A stretch of DNA of 64,000 bases from contig JAULSU010000006.1 of the NCBI GenBank assembly GCA_030512335.1, positions 3,162,001 to 3,226,000 of the forward strand, given 5' to 3'. Numbering within the stretch: position 1 is the stretch's first letter; each line of letters opens with the position of its first letter. Made by a program: the position numbers and the translations under genes. Source of the stretch: Immersiella caudata (Eukaryota; Ascomycota; Sordariomycetes; Sordariales; Lasiosphaeriaceae). Shown in pieces: positions 42,262 to 54,070 of this stretch. The notes under the pieces are model-generated. The model was not told the origin of the DNA and did not search any database. It saw nothing but the letters and a program-made list of their open reading frames with translations.

Positions 42262-44373
42262 CTACAACTTCGCCTTGACCTTTTCCTCGAAATACTTCCT
42301 GATACACCCCCTCGCAACCTCAACAACCCCCACATCTTCAACAGTACTCGGCACATTGACCTCCTTTTCAAATTCTCCCCGAGTTGCATTCTCCACCAGC
42401 TCCCTCAAGACCCTTCTCAGCGTCTTTCCAGACCGAGTCTTGGGAATCATGCCTATTCCACGAATCATGCCGCCCAGTGTGGCTATCGCGCCTACCTGCT
42501 TGCGGATGATGGATTGGATTTCCGAGAGGATTTGCTCATCTGAGATGGAGGAGGCATCGGGGGAAGTAGTCACGAAGGCGAAGGGCTTGTGACCCTTTAG
42601 GGCGTCAGGGATGGGGATTACGCAGGCTTCGGTTACAAGAGGGTGGGAGGTTATTGCCTGTTCGAGGGTTCCTGTGAGGTGTTAGAAATGGGCTGACGGG
42701 AGGGGAGGAAAAGAGGGGAGAGTACCGGTGGATAGACGGTGCGCGGCTACGTTGATGATGTCGTCGGAGCGGGACATGATGTGGATGTAATCTTGGGAGT
42801 CGATTACTCCGGCGTCACCAGTATCGATCCAGCGGCCGGAGAAACGCTTGAGGTAGCCCTTGAAGAAACGCTCTTCGTCCTCCCAGAGGGTGCGGAAGGC
42901 AGTGGGGGCGAGCGGAAGGGCGAGCACGATATTTCCCATTTGGCCGCGGGGGACTTCATTGCCGTCGTCGTCGACGCATCGGACATCAAAACCGGGCATC
43001 GCTTTGCCTGCGCTTCCGGGCTTGATGGACAGTGGGGGGTGGTCTCTCGGGGGTGTTGTTCTGTCTTTGCCGGCGTGGGGGACGAGGGCCACGCCCGAGA
43101 TCGGGGAACCAGATTCGGATGACCACCAGTTATCAATGACGTGGGCGTTCTTTGCGGCGTACTTGTGGAGAAGTTCTTGGTACATCGTGATGATGGCTGG
43201 TTCGGAGCGCTCGCCGGCAAGGAAGAGTGCTCGAAGAGAGCGGAGGCCGCCGCGCTCACCGATGGTGGCGATACACCTGTTCTCCGGGTCGTCTTTGCGG
43301 ATGGCGCGCAGGGCAGTTGGGGCAGTGAACATGGTGTTGATTTTGTATTCCTCTACCAACCGCCAGAAAGCCGAGGCGTCAGGGGTGCCGACGGGCTTTC
43401 CTTCGTAGAGGACGGTTGCTGCGCCGGTGAGCAGCGGGGCGTAGAGCGTGTAGCTATGCGAGACCACCCAGCCGATGTCGCTGAAACACCCCATCACGTC
43501 GCCAGGCCCGTGGATACCGAAAAGGTATGATATGGACAGGTGCAATCCGACAGCATGGCCACCGGACTCCCGGAGTACGCCCTTTGGAAGCCCCGTGGTG
43601 CCGCTGGTGTAAATGATGTAGATGCCGTCAGTCGACTTGGCTGGGACACAGTCGGCCTTGATGTTGCGGGCACGAGCGCTGTTGACCAGCTTCTGCCAGT
43701 TGCGTTCCCCATCCGTCCTGCGAAGGGGCCTCCACTCGAGCTGAGGTCGCTGCCAGATGATGGTGCGTGGAGGTTTCCATGGCGAGATCTGCACGGCCTC
43801 CTCGACCAAATTGCGGTAAGCAATGGGTGGCTTGTTGCCGTCAATTCCACAGGACGCCGTCAGGATCGCCACCGGCCTTGATGCTTCGATCCGCTGGGCC
43901 AGCGCGTTGCCCGCAAACCCGCCAAAGACGACGGCATGAATTGCTCCCAGACGATTGATGGCAAGTATGCCGATTAGTGTCGCTGGAATCATGGGCATGT
44001 ACACAAGCACGACATCGCCCTTCTTCACACCCTCCAGGCGCAGCACACCAGCAAACACCTCGACCTCGGCCAGAAGCTCCCGATATGTGATGCGCTGCTT
44101 GGTGTTGGTCACGGGGCTGTCGTAGAAGATGGCTGGCTCATCGCCGCGACCCGCGAGCACATGGCGGTCAAGGCAGTTGTAGCATGTCGATATCTCGCCA
44201 TCGGGAAACCACTCCCAATGGTCGTGCGAGTCGCCGCTCCTCAGCTTCTTGGATGTCCTTGAAAGTACTGCCGATGGTTTCCGATGCCAGTGTAGGTGGG
44301 CGGCCTGGTGCCCCCAAAAACCCTCGGGGTCCTCCAAAGAGTGTCGCTGCGCTGCATCTTGCGGGTGGTCCAT
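42262..44373 (-). CDS. Short-chain acyl-CoA synthetase (acetyl/propionyl-CoA synthetase, ACSS3-like)
   Basis: Two minus-strand exons, 44373-42726 and 42671-42262, with a 54-nt intron, give 685 aa. The start is the ATG in ACCATGG context (MDHPQDAAQRHSLEDPEGF); the upstream extension has no ATG. The N-terminal ACAS domain contains EWFPDGEISTCYNCLDRHV. AMP-binding motifs are IYIIYTSGTTGLPKGVL, DNWWSSESGSPISG and the adenylate-binding WIDTGDAG. The C-terminal SRSDDIINVAAHRLSTG hinge and the catalytic Lys in PKTRSGKTLRR are intact. It activates a short fatty acid (acetate, propionate) with ATP and CoA. The sequence style is closer to propionyl-CoA synthetase/ACSS3 than to the main fungal FacA. Confidence 0.92.
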
Positions 44374-46802
44374 GGTTGCTTGTCGGCAAGAGACAAAGAT
44401 GCAGGCACCTAGTCCCTCTTTGATATGATGAACAGCGGATATCCCTTCCCGGAAAGCAGCAACATCGAAGGACGTCACTGAAGCATGTGTTGGAGAGCTC
44501 CCCGCATTCCGCTACCCCGGCTTCCGTCCCGCCTGGCGCCCGGCCGAACAGCGCGGGGAAACAACGGCCATTGGAACCCGTTCGACCGGCGTCAGCTGTT
44601 GTGAGCACAATGGCCTGACTCGCAAGCAACGACGTTTTATGCTCGTCGTTTGCTCCAGCTCCAGCCGTTCGGCCGGTGTTGGCTTCAACATGCAGGTGCC
44701 TTGCAGTGCGCACCGCTCGAGTCCAGCGGAGCCTGGAGGAACCACCAGCAAACCGCCTCTGCGCTGGTGCCAGCAGTCAGCAGCCGTCATCAACCTCACC
44801 CCGTCTGACTGTAGTGAGACCACTCCTGCGGGACCAATCTGGACAACCATCCAGTCCCATCGCTTCCTTGTTACCGCCCTCAGTCGAGCCCCAATGTCCA
44901 AAAGGAGGGCCACAGTCAGCGCTCACTCGACGCGCTTGACGCTCTGGCCCTCGTCAGTGGACACCAATTTCGCTTATTGCTACGCCCACACCCACACCCC
45001 GCGGCGTGTTCTGTCATCCCCTTTCCGCCAAAGCCAATCCACCTCAGCTGCGACGTTGTTGGCCTTTTCCCAGACGAGACTGGCCCTCAGCTGGCTTGTC
45101 GCTGTTGAAGCTGACTATCGACAGATCGTCTATTTCTGGCTGGCTGAGGTACGGCGATCCAGTGAACACGACGCGAAAAAGGGGATGGAGATATGATAAG
45201 AAAACACGGAAAACAGGCCTGAAAACTCTGCATTGTTGAGACCCGTTCCATCGAACCAGCGCGAAGGGATTCCCGGGCGTCCCACTCGCTATCTGCGTAT
45301 CAATCTATCGCCACGACAGACACGATGTCGCATTCCCTTCAGACTCACAATCGCCTAAAACCTCCCAAGGCGGCGACTCGCTCCGAATCTGCAATACACT
45401 AATTGTCGCCGGTGTAGCTTCGTAGAATCCTTCGCGCTCCTCGCTGGGAAACATTCATCACAAATCAACACCCTGTGGCGCAAAACTCGGCGATTATCGG
45501 CACATCCACCTCGGTGTATCGCCAATGTCCTTCGTTGTATCCTTTCCGTCTCAATCCGAGGTATCTAGACCGCGAAGCCAGCCAAGCCAAGCCAGTCCAA
45601 ACGAAACAAACAGTGCAATTTTTCTTCTTTTGTTGGAGAGTGGGACGCAAGCAAGCACGGCATAAAGCGCAATGCACGCCATGCAGCGGGAAGGAGAAAG
45701 GCAGGCAGGGAGGCATAAAACGCCTGGGAAAACACCAGACCGAGTCTGGCCATTGGACCCAAATTTGAGGTTTGTGAAACGCTCAGAGAGAAACCGGGTA
45801 AAGATGTTTGCTTGTTTGCCCATGGCATCGCTCTCGCCAGATGAATGTGTCGACATTGGTGGCACACGGGAGTCGTCAGCCTCGTGGACTGCACATGGCC
45901 ATTCCAGCTCTCCCGTCCCGTTGTTGTGTGATACATCATGGCCGAGTCTAATTCCGACTCCAAATCTACTGTGGTGTGGAGGGTAATAAGTAAAAGCGTC
46001 CAGGTCAGGTATAGCAGGGGTTTGCGTCAGGGCCGCACAGGGCAGAAAGTCGCCCCCGTGAGGCCGGAAAAACCTCAAGGTGGGCCAGTCCGAAGATACT
46101 TGACAGGGTGTATTTTTATTTTTGCACGCAAACACAGTATTCGCGGGTGAAGCATCCCAGCTTTGACCGCCGGACTCAACACTTCACCAAGCTTCATCCA
46201 AGCATCTAACACCTTGGTAACACTATCCCAATCACAACCTCATGCGAACCAATGCAAATGACCGCCAGGCCAAAACTGATCTTGAGCTTAACGCTATGTA
46301 TATCCCGTAACCAATACACAGCGCCATCATATTCACAATCCCAAAACCCTAAAACACCCGACGGCCATGAACGAAAATGGGGTTTGAAGGGTTATATTTG
46401 TTTGACCAGGAGAATCCAATCAAGAGACTAAACTCCCCCATCGCAACCCCTCGGAGAGTATCTTCCCAACCTCCAACGAAAAGCAAGGGCAACAAACGTC
46501 TTGACCTTCCCACATGTTGCCCTGCGAGAAAAGTACGTCCATCGCACCCCGCTCTCCCCGATGATCAAGAACTCTCGGTGTTACAAAGACCTCCGCTCCG
46601 AAGAGCAGAGGCTTGCAACGGTTGCCAGTTCAAGCGTCACTGACGATTCCTCCTACACCAACCACCAATCCGTCTCCAATTCCTCCTTACACGTCCGCGA
46701 AGACCGACTATTTTATCCAACTGGATACCCGCAGAGGCATCAAAGCGTAGTGGCGTCGAACTTTCGCAGGGCGTGGGGACTGCCGAGTTAAAGGCGAGGA
46801 AT
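44374..46802. other. Intergenic, 2.4 kb, no gene seen
   Basis: Several overlapping open frames of 100-190 codons exist on both strands, but none has motifs, believable start context or splice structure. I see nothing certain here. Confidence 0.5.
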
Positions 46803-47422
46803 TTAGAGGACAAAGGCAGCGAGACCGAGGATTCCAGCGAGACCGGCAGCCGAGAGAGCAGCGGCCTTGCCAGCGCCGGCGGTGACGGGGCCGGGCTTGG
46901 TGGTGACGGGAGCACCAGTGGGGGCGGGCTGGGTGTAGTTCTTGGCCGGGGCCCAGGTGGGCTTGGCAGGGGGGCCGCTGCAATGTATTAGATTCTGATC
47001 TTGATGAGTTCATGTAGGGTGAACATACCAGGTGTGGCAGATGACCTCCGGGATGACAGTGACGGGCTTGCTAATGGTGCAAGGGCAGTCAGAGATGGTC
47101 AGGGTTGTGGCCTGGGTCACGTTAGTAAGCGATTCGATATTCGGTAGTCCGGGACTTTGGCTCGGTCGTTGTCTGGCTGAAGGCCCGGTATCTCGATGTG
47201 GCATGTTGAAATCGATCTCCGTCCTCGACCGACAAATCTCTCGCCCCAGTCCCTCGGCTTTCATACCTCGGTGATGGTGTAGGTGGTGCCGCCATAGGTG
47301 ATCTCAGTGGGCTCGGGGCAGTAGGTGGTGACGGCGGTGACAACCTCGGTGGTGTATGTCACATTCTTGAAGGCGTTGACGCCAGCGGCGACAGCGAGAA
47401 CGGCGACAGCGGAGAACTTCAT
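46803..47422 (-). CDS. Small GPI-anchored cell-wall protein, Sed1/Spi1-like
   Basis: Three minus-strand exons, 47422-47267, 47111-47029 and 46977-46803, give 137 aa. A signal peptide (MKFSAVAVLAVAAGVNA) is followed by a Thr-rich module: VVTAVTTYCPEPTEITYGG and, across intron 1, ATTLTISDCPCTISKP. This is the Cys-containing repeat of yeast Sed1/Spi1 wall proteins. Residues after intron 2 are Pro/Thr-rich (PTWAPAKNYTQPAPTGAP), and the C-terminus is a hydrophobic GPI-addition signal (AGLAGILGLAAFVL). Probably a structural surface protein linked to beta-glucan, plausibly abundant given the strong TATA box upstream. Intron 1 is 155 nt, intron 2 is 51 nt. Confidence 0.88.
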
Positions 47423-47608
47423 TTTGACTGATTTGTTCGGGGAGTGGTAATATTACTCGGAAAGAGGATATATTAAACCGCGGGGGCGAGGAATAGGCTC
47501 TGGTTCGTAGAAACGAGTGAAATTGACTAAAAAGTCAGGGTTTGTTTAGAGAGCGTATGTGGGTGAAGAGAAAGAGAAGCAGAACAGATGGTGTTGAGCG
47601 GCATCTCG

Positions 47609-47617
47609 TTATATAAC
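47609..47617 (-). promoter_or_regulatory. Palindromic TATA box (TTATATAA core) for the GPI wall protein
   Basis: CGTTATATAACG is a perfect palindrome about 190 bp upstream of the start codon at 47422, at a normal distance for an ascomycete TATA element. Confidence 0.55.
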
Positions 47618-49398
47618 GGCTGCGTTGGGAACGGCCCTGGCACACCCAATCTCGGCCGCCCCATTTCGCCTGGGTGCTTCCAACTCTGGGCTGCTTGTTT
47701 TGGTCGAATCGCTGCCCCCCGGGAGGGGGGTGGGCCATCGTAAAAGGGGTGTGTGGATCTCGACCGCCAACCAACAGGGGGCTGCCGACTAGAGGCGAGT
47801 CGTCTTTTCGGAGATGGAGGGCCAGGCGCCAGGATGTTTTGACAGCGAATCGGTACCTAATTTCCTGCGTGGCGACCGCCGCCTGCAGCGTACCTGGCGT
47901 ACCTGCGTCTGCCCAGCGCTGCCCAGAACCACGGCTGTCACCAGATTCGCTGCTGATCAAGCTGTCAATCTATCTGGTAATCATGCTCCGATGCAGCGCT
48001 CGCCGTTGAGTTGATCTTTGTGTCCCACCAGCCACGCCTCGAAAGGGAAGCTGAAAGTCGGTGATAACCTGGTTTTTCCCCCCTCCCCGCCCCATTCCGC
48101 AGAATACGGGGACGCCTGCCGACGATACCGGGTCAATAGCAGACGCCTTGCAGGAGCCCTTTGGACGCAAGTGGGGCGGAAATGAAGCAGTCTAGTCCTG
48201 AATAACTCCACAGCGAAGCTCGCGATCTTGAGTGCCAAACCACACCAGCGGTTTGGCGGAAGACAGGTACCGCATGTGTGGTATCCACCTTCAGGCGATA
48301 TTCAGTTATTAAAGGCGCAAACGACACACAATGCTCTCCTCCTTTCTGTCGATCTGAAATGCAGTTCTCACCAGGAAAACCTGGAAAGGAGCTCGTGTGA
48401 GGACGAGTGGGTTTGCCAGCCCTGGAATGTGGCGTTGGGCTATTTCGAGAAGCGACCGATTGGTCTGAATGGCCCCAATGTTTTTTCAGATTTTTATAGT
48501 GAGTTGCAGCTGCTGTGTAACTGGCTTCCTCGTGCGCGGTGGCTGTGGGTCCTCTGTTTTTGGTCTTTTTCACCGACTGCAGTGGGCGGTCTGGCTCGCA
48601 TTGATCATCTCGGTCGGTCAACCGGGTTGGCTTCCGGTTCTGGGACTGATGAAATACTCGTGTTCTGGAAGCTACCCTTGCTAGTTCGATGAAGCCGCGA
48701 TGGTCCGCCGATCTATCGGCGCTGGTGCTGCCCTAATTTCCACATCCGGCGTGTTTGGTGCAACGGGTCCCGTTCTCCATATTCCCGGCTGGTCTTCACG
48801 TGAAATGCATGAATGTCGAATCTCGAATGTTCGCTCACGCTTGCACCGGCGCGATGTTGCATACCAAGACGTCTCCACGAGGCATCAACGGAGTTGCAAT
48901 CATGGCTAGGTAGGTAGGCAGACGTCCCGTCCCGAGGCGGATAGCTCAAGCGGCGGCGTTGGAATTGAGTCCTGTCCGCGTGGGTCTCGCTGCGGGGAAG
49001 GCGAGGAGTGAGCGAGGAGTAATCGGGAGTCCCCAAAGACGTCATCGGCAACTTCGGGGATAGATCGCGAACACTCAAACGTACCCTCGGTTCGTGAATT
49101 GATGTTGACTGAGTTTGCCTCTCGAGCTTGCGCCCTTCGGATGAAGTCACGAAGCCGATAGCGATGCTGTAGAACTGAACCTGTGAGGATCTAAATATTT
49201 AAGTGGAAAAGCCAGTTCCTGTTTGCTCCTTCCGTCAGCCGCTTTCCCTCAACCCCTCAACACCAGAGCCCGTTATCACCGAACCCTTCAACTCCATCCT
49301 CAGCTTATAACTCAACCATCACTATCAACCTCTTGACCCCAAGCACCACCAACCCATCACCCCGACCCAACGGCCAACCATAACAACTCACCGTCAAA
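47618..49398. other. Divergent intergenic region, 1.8 kb
   Basis: No supported gene. Near 49192-49204 lies TAAATATTTAAG, a TATA-like element about 200 bp upstream of the oxidoreductase start. From about 49220 to 49390 the plus strand is C/T/A-rich, typical of an ascomycete core promoter and leader. Confidence 0.5.
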
Positions 49399-50616
49399 AT
49401 GCCCGACTTCATGACAGCCGTCGGCAAGCCTCTCCCCGCCTCCTCCTTCAGTCCTCATCATTCTAACCTTCTCCAGACATCCAATCGGGCTCCGGCCCCG
49501 CCACCTCCCTCTACCTCAACCCCTCCACCCCAATTTCCTCCCCTCCCCCCGGCCAAGCCTTAGTCCGCATCTCCGCCTTCGGCCTTAACCGAATGGACCT
49601 CCTCCAACGCAACGGCGCCTACCCCGTGCCCCCCCAAGCCCCCTCCACCCTCGGCGTCGAATTCTCCGGGACTATCATCTCCCTCGGACCCGGCCCTCAT
49701 GACCACACCCTCCTCCCGGGAACCGAGGTCTTCGGGCTCGCCTACGGCGGCGCATACGCCGAGTACATCGCCGTGTCCTCAAAGATGCTCCTCCACAAGC
49801 CCAAGTTCCTCACCATGGTCCAAGCCGCCGGCATCCCAGAGACCTTCATCACCGCCACCCAGGCACTGCATTTTATTCTGGAGGTTGAGGGAGGCAGGGG
49901 GAAGAGCATCCTCTGGCACGCGGGCGCTAGCGGGGTGAGTATCGCGGGCATTCAGCTAAGCAAGGTGGCGGGAGTGGAGGAGGTATATGCTACGGCTGGG
50001 ACAGATGAGAAGTGTAGGTTTTTGGAAGCGGAGTTGGGGGTGAAGAAGGCTGTGAATTATAAGAAGGAGGATTGGGTTGCGGAGATTCTGAAGGCGACGG
50101 GAGGCAAGGGGGTGGATTATATCGTAAGTGGGATTTGGAGCAATTTTCTTCCCCCTTTGTCTCTTTTTTCGGCTGTCTCAGGAACAAAACTCTCTCTCGG
50201 CTCCCGAGACAACGGAAAATCCCCCCTCCCCACTCTCAAAAAAGGAGATAATGAGCTGATATTTGCCACAGGTGGACTTTGTGGGTGGGGATTACTTTGG
50301 GAAGAACTTGGAGGTGGTGGCGAGGAATGGGCGTGTGTGCATATTGGGGTTGATGGGTGGCAGAGTGTTGGACAAAGTAGATATTGGGAGTTTGTTGTAC
50401 AAGAGGGTGAGGATTGAGGGGAGCACGTTGAGGAGTCGGGATGAGGAGTATCAAGAGAGATTGAGGGATAAGTTGGAAGAGAAGCTTGGCCGCTTTGAGA
50501 CAGGGGAGTTGAAGGTGTTTGTGGATACGGTGTTTTCGTGGAAGGATATTGTCAACGCGCACCAGTTGTTGGAAGAGAACAAGACGATGGGTAAGATTAT
50601 TTGCACCGTTGACTAG
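49399..50616 (+). CDS. Zinc-independent quinone oxidoreductase (MDR family, PIG3/TP53I3-like)
   Basis: Three exons, 49399-49423, 49477-50123 and 50272-50616, give 338 aa. The short first exon (MPDFMTAV) joins to DIQSGSGPATSLYL only if a GC-AG intron (GCAAGC...CTCCAG, with TCTAAC upstream) is used. Intron 2 is the 148-nt introner-like copy B. The GroES-like part has FGLNRMDLLQRNGAYPVPP, the PIG3 hallmark, and GVEFSGTI. The Rossmann part has LWHAGASGVSIAGIQLSKV, NADPH-binding, and ATAGTDEKCRF. There are no zinc-ligand cysteines. Family members reduce quinones by one electron with NADPH or reduce enones. The substrate is unknown. Confidence 0.9.
50124..50271 (+). mobile_element. Introner-like intron, copy B
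   Basis: A 148-nt intron in the quinone oxidoreductase gene. It starts GTAAGTGGGATTTGG. TTTTTTCGGCTGTCTC (about 50164-50179) can pair with GAGACAACGGAAAA (50206-50219), and GGAACAAAACTC follows the first arm as GGAGCAAAACTC does in copy A. It ends GAGCTGATATTTGCCACAG, nearly the same end as copy A. Confidence 0.75.
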
Positions 50617-50727
50617 GGAAGTCATAAGTTCATAGTAGGGAGCGACTCTTAAAATTTCAACACAAAAAGCCCCCAGTAGTCTGCCTTAGTATCAGGCCGC
50701 AAATCAGGAACACCGTCCTCTATGTAT

Positions 50728-52321
50728 CTACCAAGGCAAAACCCTGCAGCACACTTTGAGAGGCTGACGGCAGACCTCCCGCTGGGCAGCCACTGGCGTC
50801 CAGGCGTCTACCACCCGGCGTTCTATTTCCAGGGGCCAACTTGCTCTCCATGCGATCATCCCGGGACGGTCCCACGCTGCGGGGGCACGGTACTGGAAAA
50901 CGCCCGCGTTTTCCCTTACCGCGCTCCGGAGCATCATTGATTGCAGCTTCGGCATCTTTCTCGCCACTGTACCTGCCCTCTCCAACATGTTGTTGGTGTA
51001 ATCTGCTCTCTGCAACATACTGTTCGTGTCAGAGGGAGGGTCTAAGAGGCTGGATGTGAGCTGCAAGGACTCCAATCTCTCCCAGTTCCATTCTGGCCGG
51101 CATATTTCGAAGAAGACCCGAGCGTCGACCATGAAGAACAGAAACATATGCTTGACATCACGACTTGCGATGACTAGCTCTTCCGTCAATTGATGGACAT
51201 TGTGGTCACGAGATGGTATGGGATCGACCTGGTTCGCATCTTCGAGTATTTCAAGTTTGTCGAGCTTTTTGCCCACGAGAGATCGGAGGAGCTGCATTTC
51301 CACTAGCGGCCACCCGAGTCAGCCTCAACAAAGTCACTGCACCTAGGATGCATAGTTTGGGTCGAGCAATAAGCTGCGTCCAGGAATACTCTGGTTGTTT
51401 GGCGAGACCACTCACAATCATCTTGACGTTTTGCGTATGAGAGGTGTAACCGTCTCTGAGGCTCCCAGTATAGTTCTCGCAGGTTTGGGAGGGCCAACTC
51501 CACCATCAACTTGACGGGTTCCGGAAACCACCCATGCTCAGTTTGCCTTCGAAGGAAAACGCTGGTCACGGCGGGAATTTGCGGGAGCAGATAGGAGAAA
51601 AGGTATGGATCGTCCCAGTATCCCCACCAGCCAGATCCTGCCCCTACGGAAGGATCTTCCGTCCTGATGCTCGCAGTGGTGTGGGCATGTCGGTTTTCCG
51701 ATGAAAAAGAAGCGTTCGACTCAGATGGGGCGTGTCTCGCCTCGTCCTGTGCATCGCTGCGGGAGAAAGAAGCTGTGACATCGAGCTGTAGATCTTCGTT
51801 GGTTCTCCATTGACTGAGTTGATCCGAAAGTGACATGATGAGACCCCTAGTAGCTGTTCCCTGTGAGCACGCCTGAAGGCAGCCTTCGGTTGAGGTTTGG
51901 AAGCAATTGGAGCAGCGGGGGCTTTCGATGCACAAGTGAATACACTTGACTAGTTCCCTCCTGCTCCCAACAATATGGTTGAGATCCTGAACCCGTTCCT
52001 TGGTGACCTTGATCCTGGGACCTAGTGTCAGCTCGAAGTCTTCTTGGAAGCGAAGAGCGCGTCCCGCCCCAGAGACAACGGGAAACGAGCGAAACAAAAC
52101 CAGACTGAATAAAAGGTATAGAGGCAAACTGACCGGGAAAATGTCACGGCTTCGAAGAAGGTCTGCCATGCGCAACATATCGTGGTGTATATTGCGAGAG
52201 AGCATCCGCAATCCTCGGCATCCTTAACAAGCATACCGAAGATGAGTAGTTGGATCTCCAGAGACAAGGAACGCCATGACCATGACAGTCCAGGCAGTGC
52301 ACGGTGTGTAACCAGCTCCAT
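50728..52321 (-). CDS. F-box-like protein
   Basis: Three minus-strand exons, 52321-52134, 52014-51416 and 51302-50728, give 453 aa. The N-terminal segment SWRSLSLEIQLLIFGMLVKD followed by CAWQTFFEAVTFSR is a typical fungal F-box, as in the large family of ascomycete F-box proteins with divergent C-termini. The middle (about 65-260) has IVGSRRELVKCIHLCIESPR and then LALPNLRELYWEPQRRLHL, leucine-rich-like. The C-terminal part is helical with no named domain. Inferred role: substrate adaptor of an SCF ubiquitin ligase through Skp1. Intron 1 is introner-like copy C; intron 2 is 113 nt. Divergent from the dienelactone hydrolase gene. Confidence 0.75.
52015..52133 (-). mobile_element. Introner-like intron, copy C
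   Basis: A 119-nt intron in the F-box gene, GTCAGT donor. The coding strand holds TTTCCCGTTGTCTC (plus-strand 52073-52086) and ends GAGCTGACACTAGGTCCCAG. The end aligns base by base with copies A and B (GAG-CTGAY...CAG). The second hairpin arm is not clearly kept, so this is the most diverged copy. The earlier acceptor CACTAG at 52020 would give the wrong phase. Confidence 0.6.
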
Positions 52322-53023
52322 TGAAGCGATTCGAGATGTTTTATTTTCGATGTTGGTGTATAAGAACCGGAAAAGCTCGAGAAATGACAGACGCTGAAGG
52401 TTATAGCCACGCCACAAGTTGGCTCCATGTGTCGGCAATCTCTACTGCCTAGGTCCGAGGCCTGGCGGCAAGTTGCTTTCCCGACCAAAAACCTGCACGA
52501 GGGGGTCTGTCTCGGTATCGCAACATTCGGATTTGGCCCCTTGAAGAAGCCATCATTGCGGTTTGTGTGCTTCACGGGGGGATCGTAGAACAAGCTGTTC
52601 CATCCTTGGGAGTGAGTAGATGGAGAGATGATCCCTTCGATTTTCAGATGAGAAGAAACCCCATAAAAGCCGTGGGAAGCAGTCCTGATTGACCGTGAAA
52701 AATAAGATTTGAGAGTTAGCAAAGTCGGAGCGCAATGGCAAAAGGAGCAGACGTCGGTTGTAAGAAACCAGCCCAAAGACATTTACATTATGTACAGACA
52801 ACCCTAACCCGGAATCTCAAAACGCCCAAGGCCTGTGACAGGGATCAGTTGTGGGGTACGTCACCGCGGGGCTTTGATCTTACACGCCGCTCTTGTCCAG
52901 CTTTGTGTCCCTTGTTCCCATCTCCATCGCAGCCCTCGCCATATTTTCCTCCCACAGGCTCTAGGCCATCATCCGAACCTATCAACCAACCCACCCCGTC
53001 ACCCGCGGAATTCTAACCTCAAG
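52322..53023. other. Divergent intergenic region, F-box / dienelactone hydrolase
   Basis: A 702-bp region holding both promoters. The last 150 bp before the plus-strand ATG are C/T-rich. No specific site identified. Confidence 0.5.
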
Positions 53024-54070
53024 ATGGCCGAACCAGAGCTTGCCACCAAGGGTCCTGAAAGCGATGCCTCGGCCCCGCCCCCTCCCGCCGTCCAGCAAAC
53101 ACCCCCCGCCCCGACCCTCAGCGAGCATTGCACCTCCGACCGGCCCACCCCCACCGGGCAGTCCTCCACCGGCGAGGTCACTAAGCTCGCTGACATCGAC
53201 GTCTACATCTCCAAGCCCGCCGATTACCCGCATACGCCTTCCAAGCTACTCCTCCTCCTGACCGGCGGCACGGGCCTGCACAGCGTAAACAACCAAATCC
53301 AAGCCGACCGCTTCGCCTCTGAGGGGTACTTCGTCGTCATGCCGGACCTCTTCAACGGGGATGCCGCGCCCAACGCATCTACCCTTGCGGACGAACCTAC
53401 CACCCCCGGCTCCTTCCTCGATACCTTCAAGATCAAAGCCGCTGAGACGGCCAAGTCGTTCCTGATCGACATGTGGCTGGCCCGACACACCGAAGAGAAA
53501 GTCATGCCGATACTCACGAAGGTGATCGATGCCTGCAAAGACGAGTTCGCCGACGCGGTGTCGCACGGAGGAGGCGTTTACGCGGTGGGGTACTGCTTCG
53601 GAGGGAGGTACATTTTGCTGCTAGCGGGAGAGCGGCCGACGGTGACAGGGAGGGGGTTCCCCTGGTCGGCGGTGAGCACGCCCGCGCCGGATGAGGAGGC
53701 CGGGAAGACGGTTGTGGGGCCGTATATCAAGGCGGGTGCGATTGCGCATGCGACGCTCGTGTCGAGGTCGGATTTTGAGGGCTTGAAGGCGCCAGTGAGT
53801 TTGGTATCGGTGGAGAATGATCCATTATTTCCCGATGAGGTGAGGACGGCGGGAGAGGATTATATGCGGGAGAATGGGGTTGAGCACGAGGTGCAGGTGT
53901 ACCCAGGTGTACCCCATGGTGAGTCGCCTTTTGGGTTTTTCCTCCTGAAGTTTGTGACATGCTAACATGAGATAGGTTTTGCTGTTGTCGGAGAGTATGA
54001 AGACGCGAATATCAAGTCTGCGCAGGTCACGGCTTATGAACAGATGCTGAAATGGATCAAGGAGCACTGA
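53024..54070 (+). CDS. Dienelactone hydrolase family protein
   Basis: Two exons, 53024-53918 and 53976-54070, with a 57-nt intron (GTGAGT...GCTAAC...GATAG), give 329 aa. The first ~45 residues are Pro/Ala-rich. The alpha/beta-hydrolase fold shows LLLLLTGGTGLHSVNNQIQA (strand 3/oxyanion region). The nucleophile Cys is in AVGYCFGGRY, Asp in SVENDPLFP and His in YPGVPHGFAV, the latter formed exactly across the intron. The Cys-Asp-His triad is therefore complete. Bacterial relatives hydrolyse dienelactone in chlorocatechol breakdown; fungal members have mostly unknown ester or lactone substrates. Confidence 0.92.

Noticed and set aside
44373..44478. Upstream extension of the acyl-CoA synthetase as a targeting peptide
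   Set aside because: The extended frame has no ATG; ACCATGG at 44373 is the better start.
45551..46135. 194-codon minus-strand frame
   Set aside because: No start context, domain or intron evidence; cysteine/leucine-rich by composition only.
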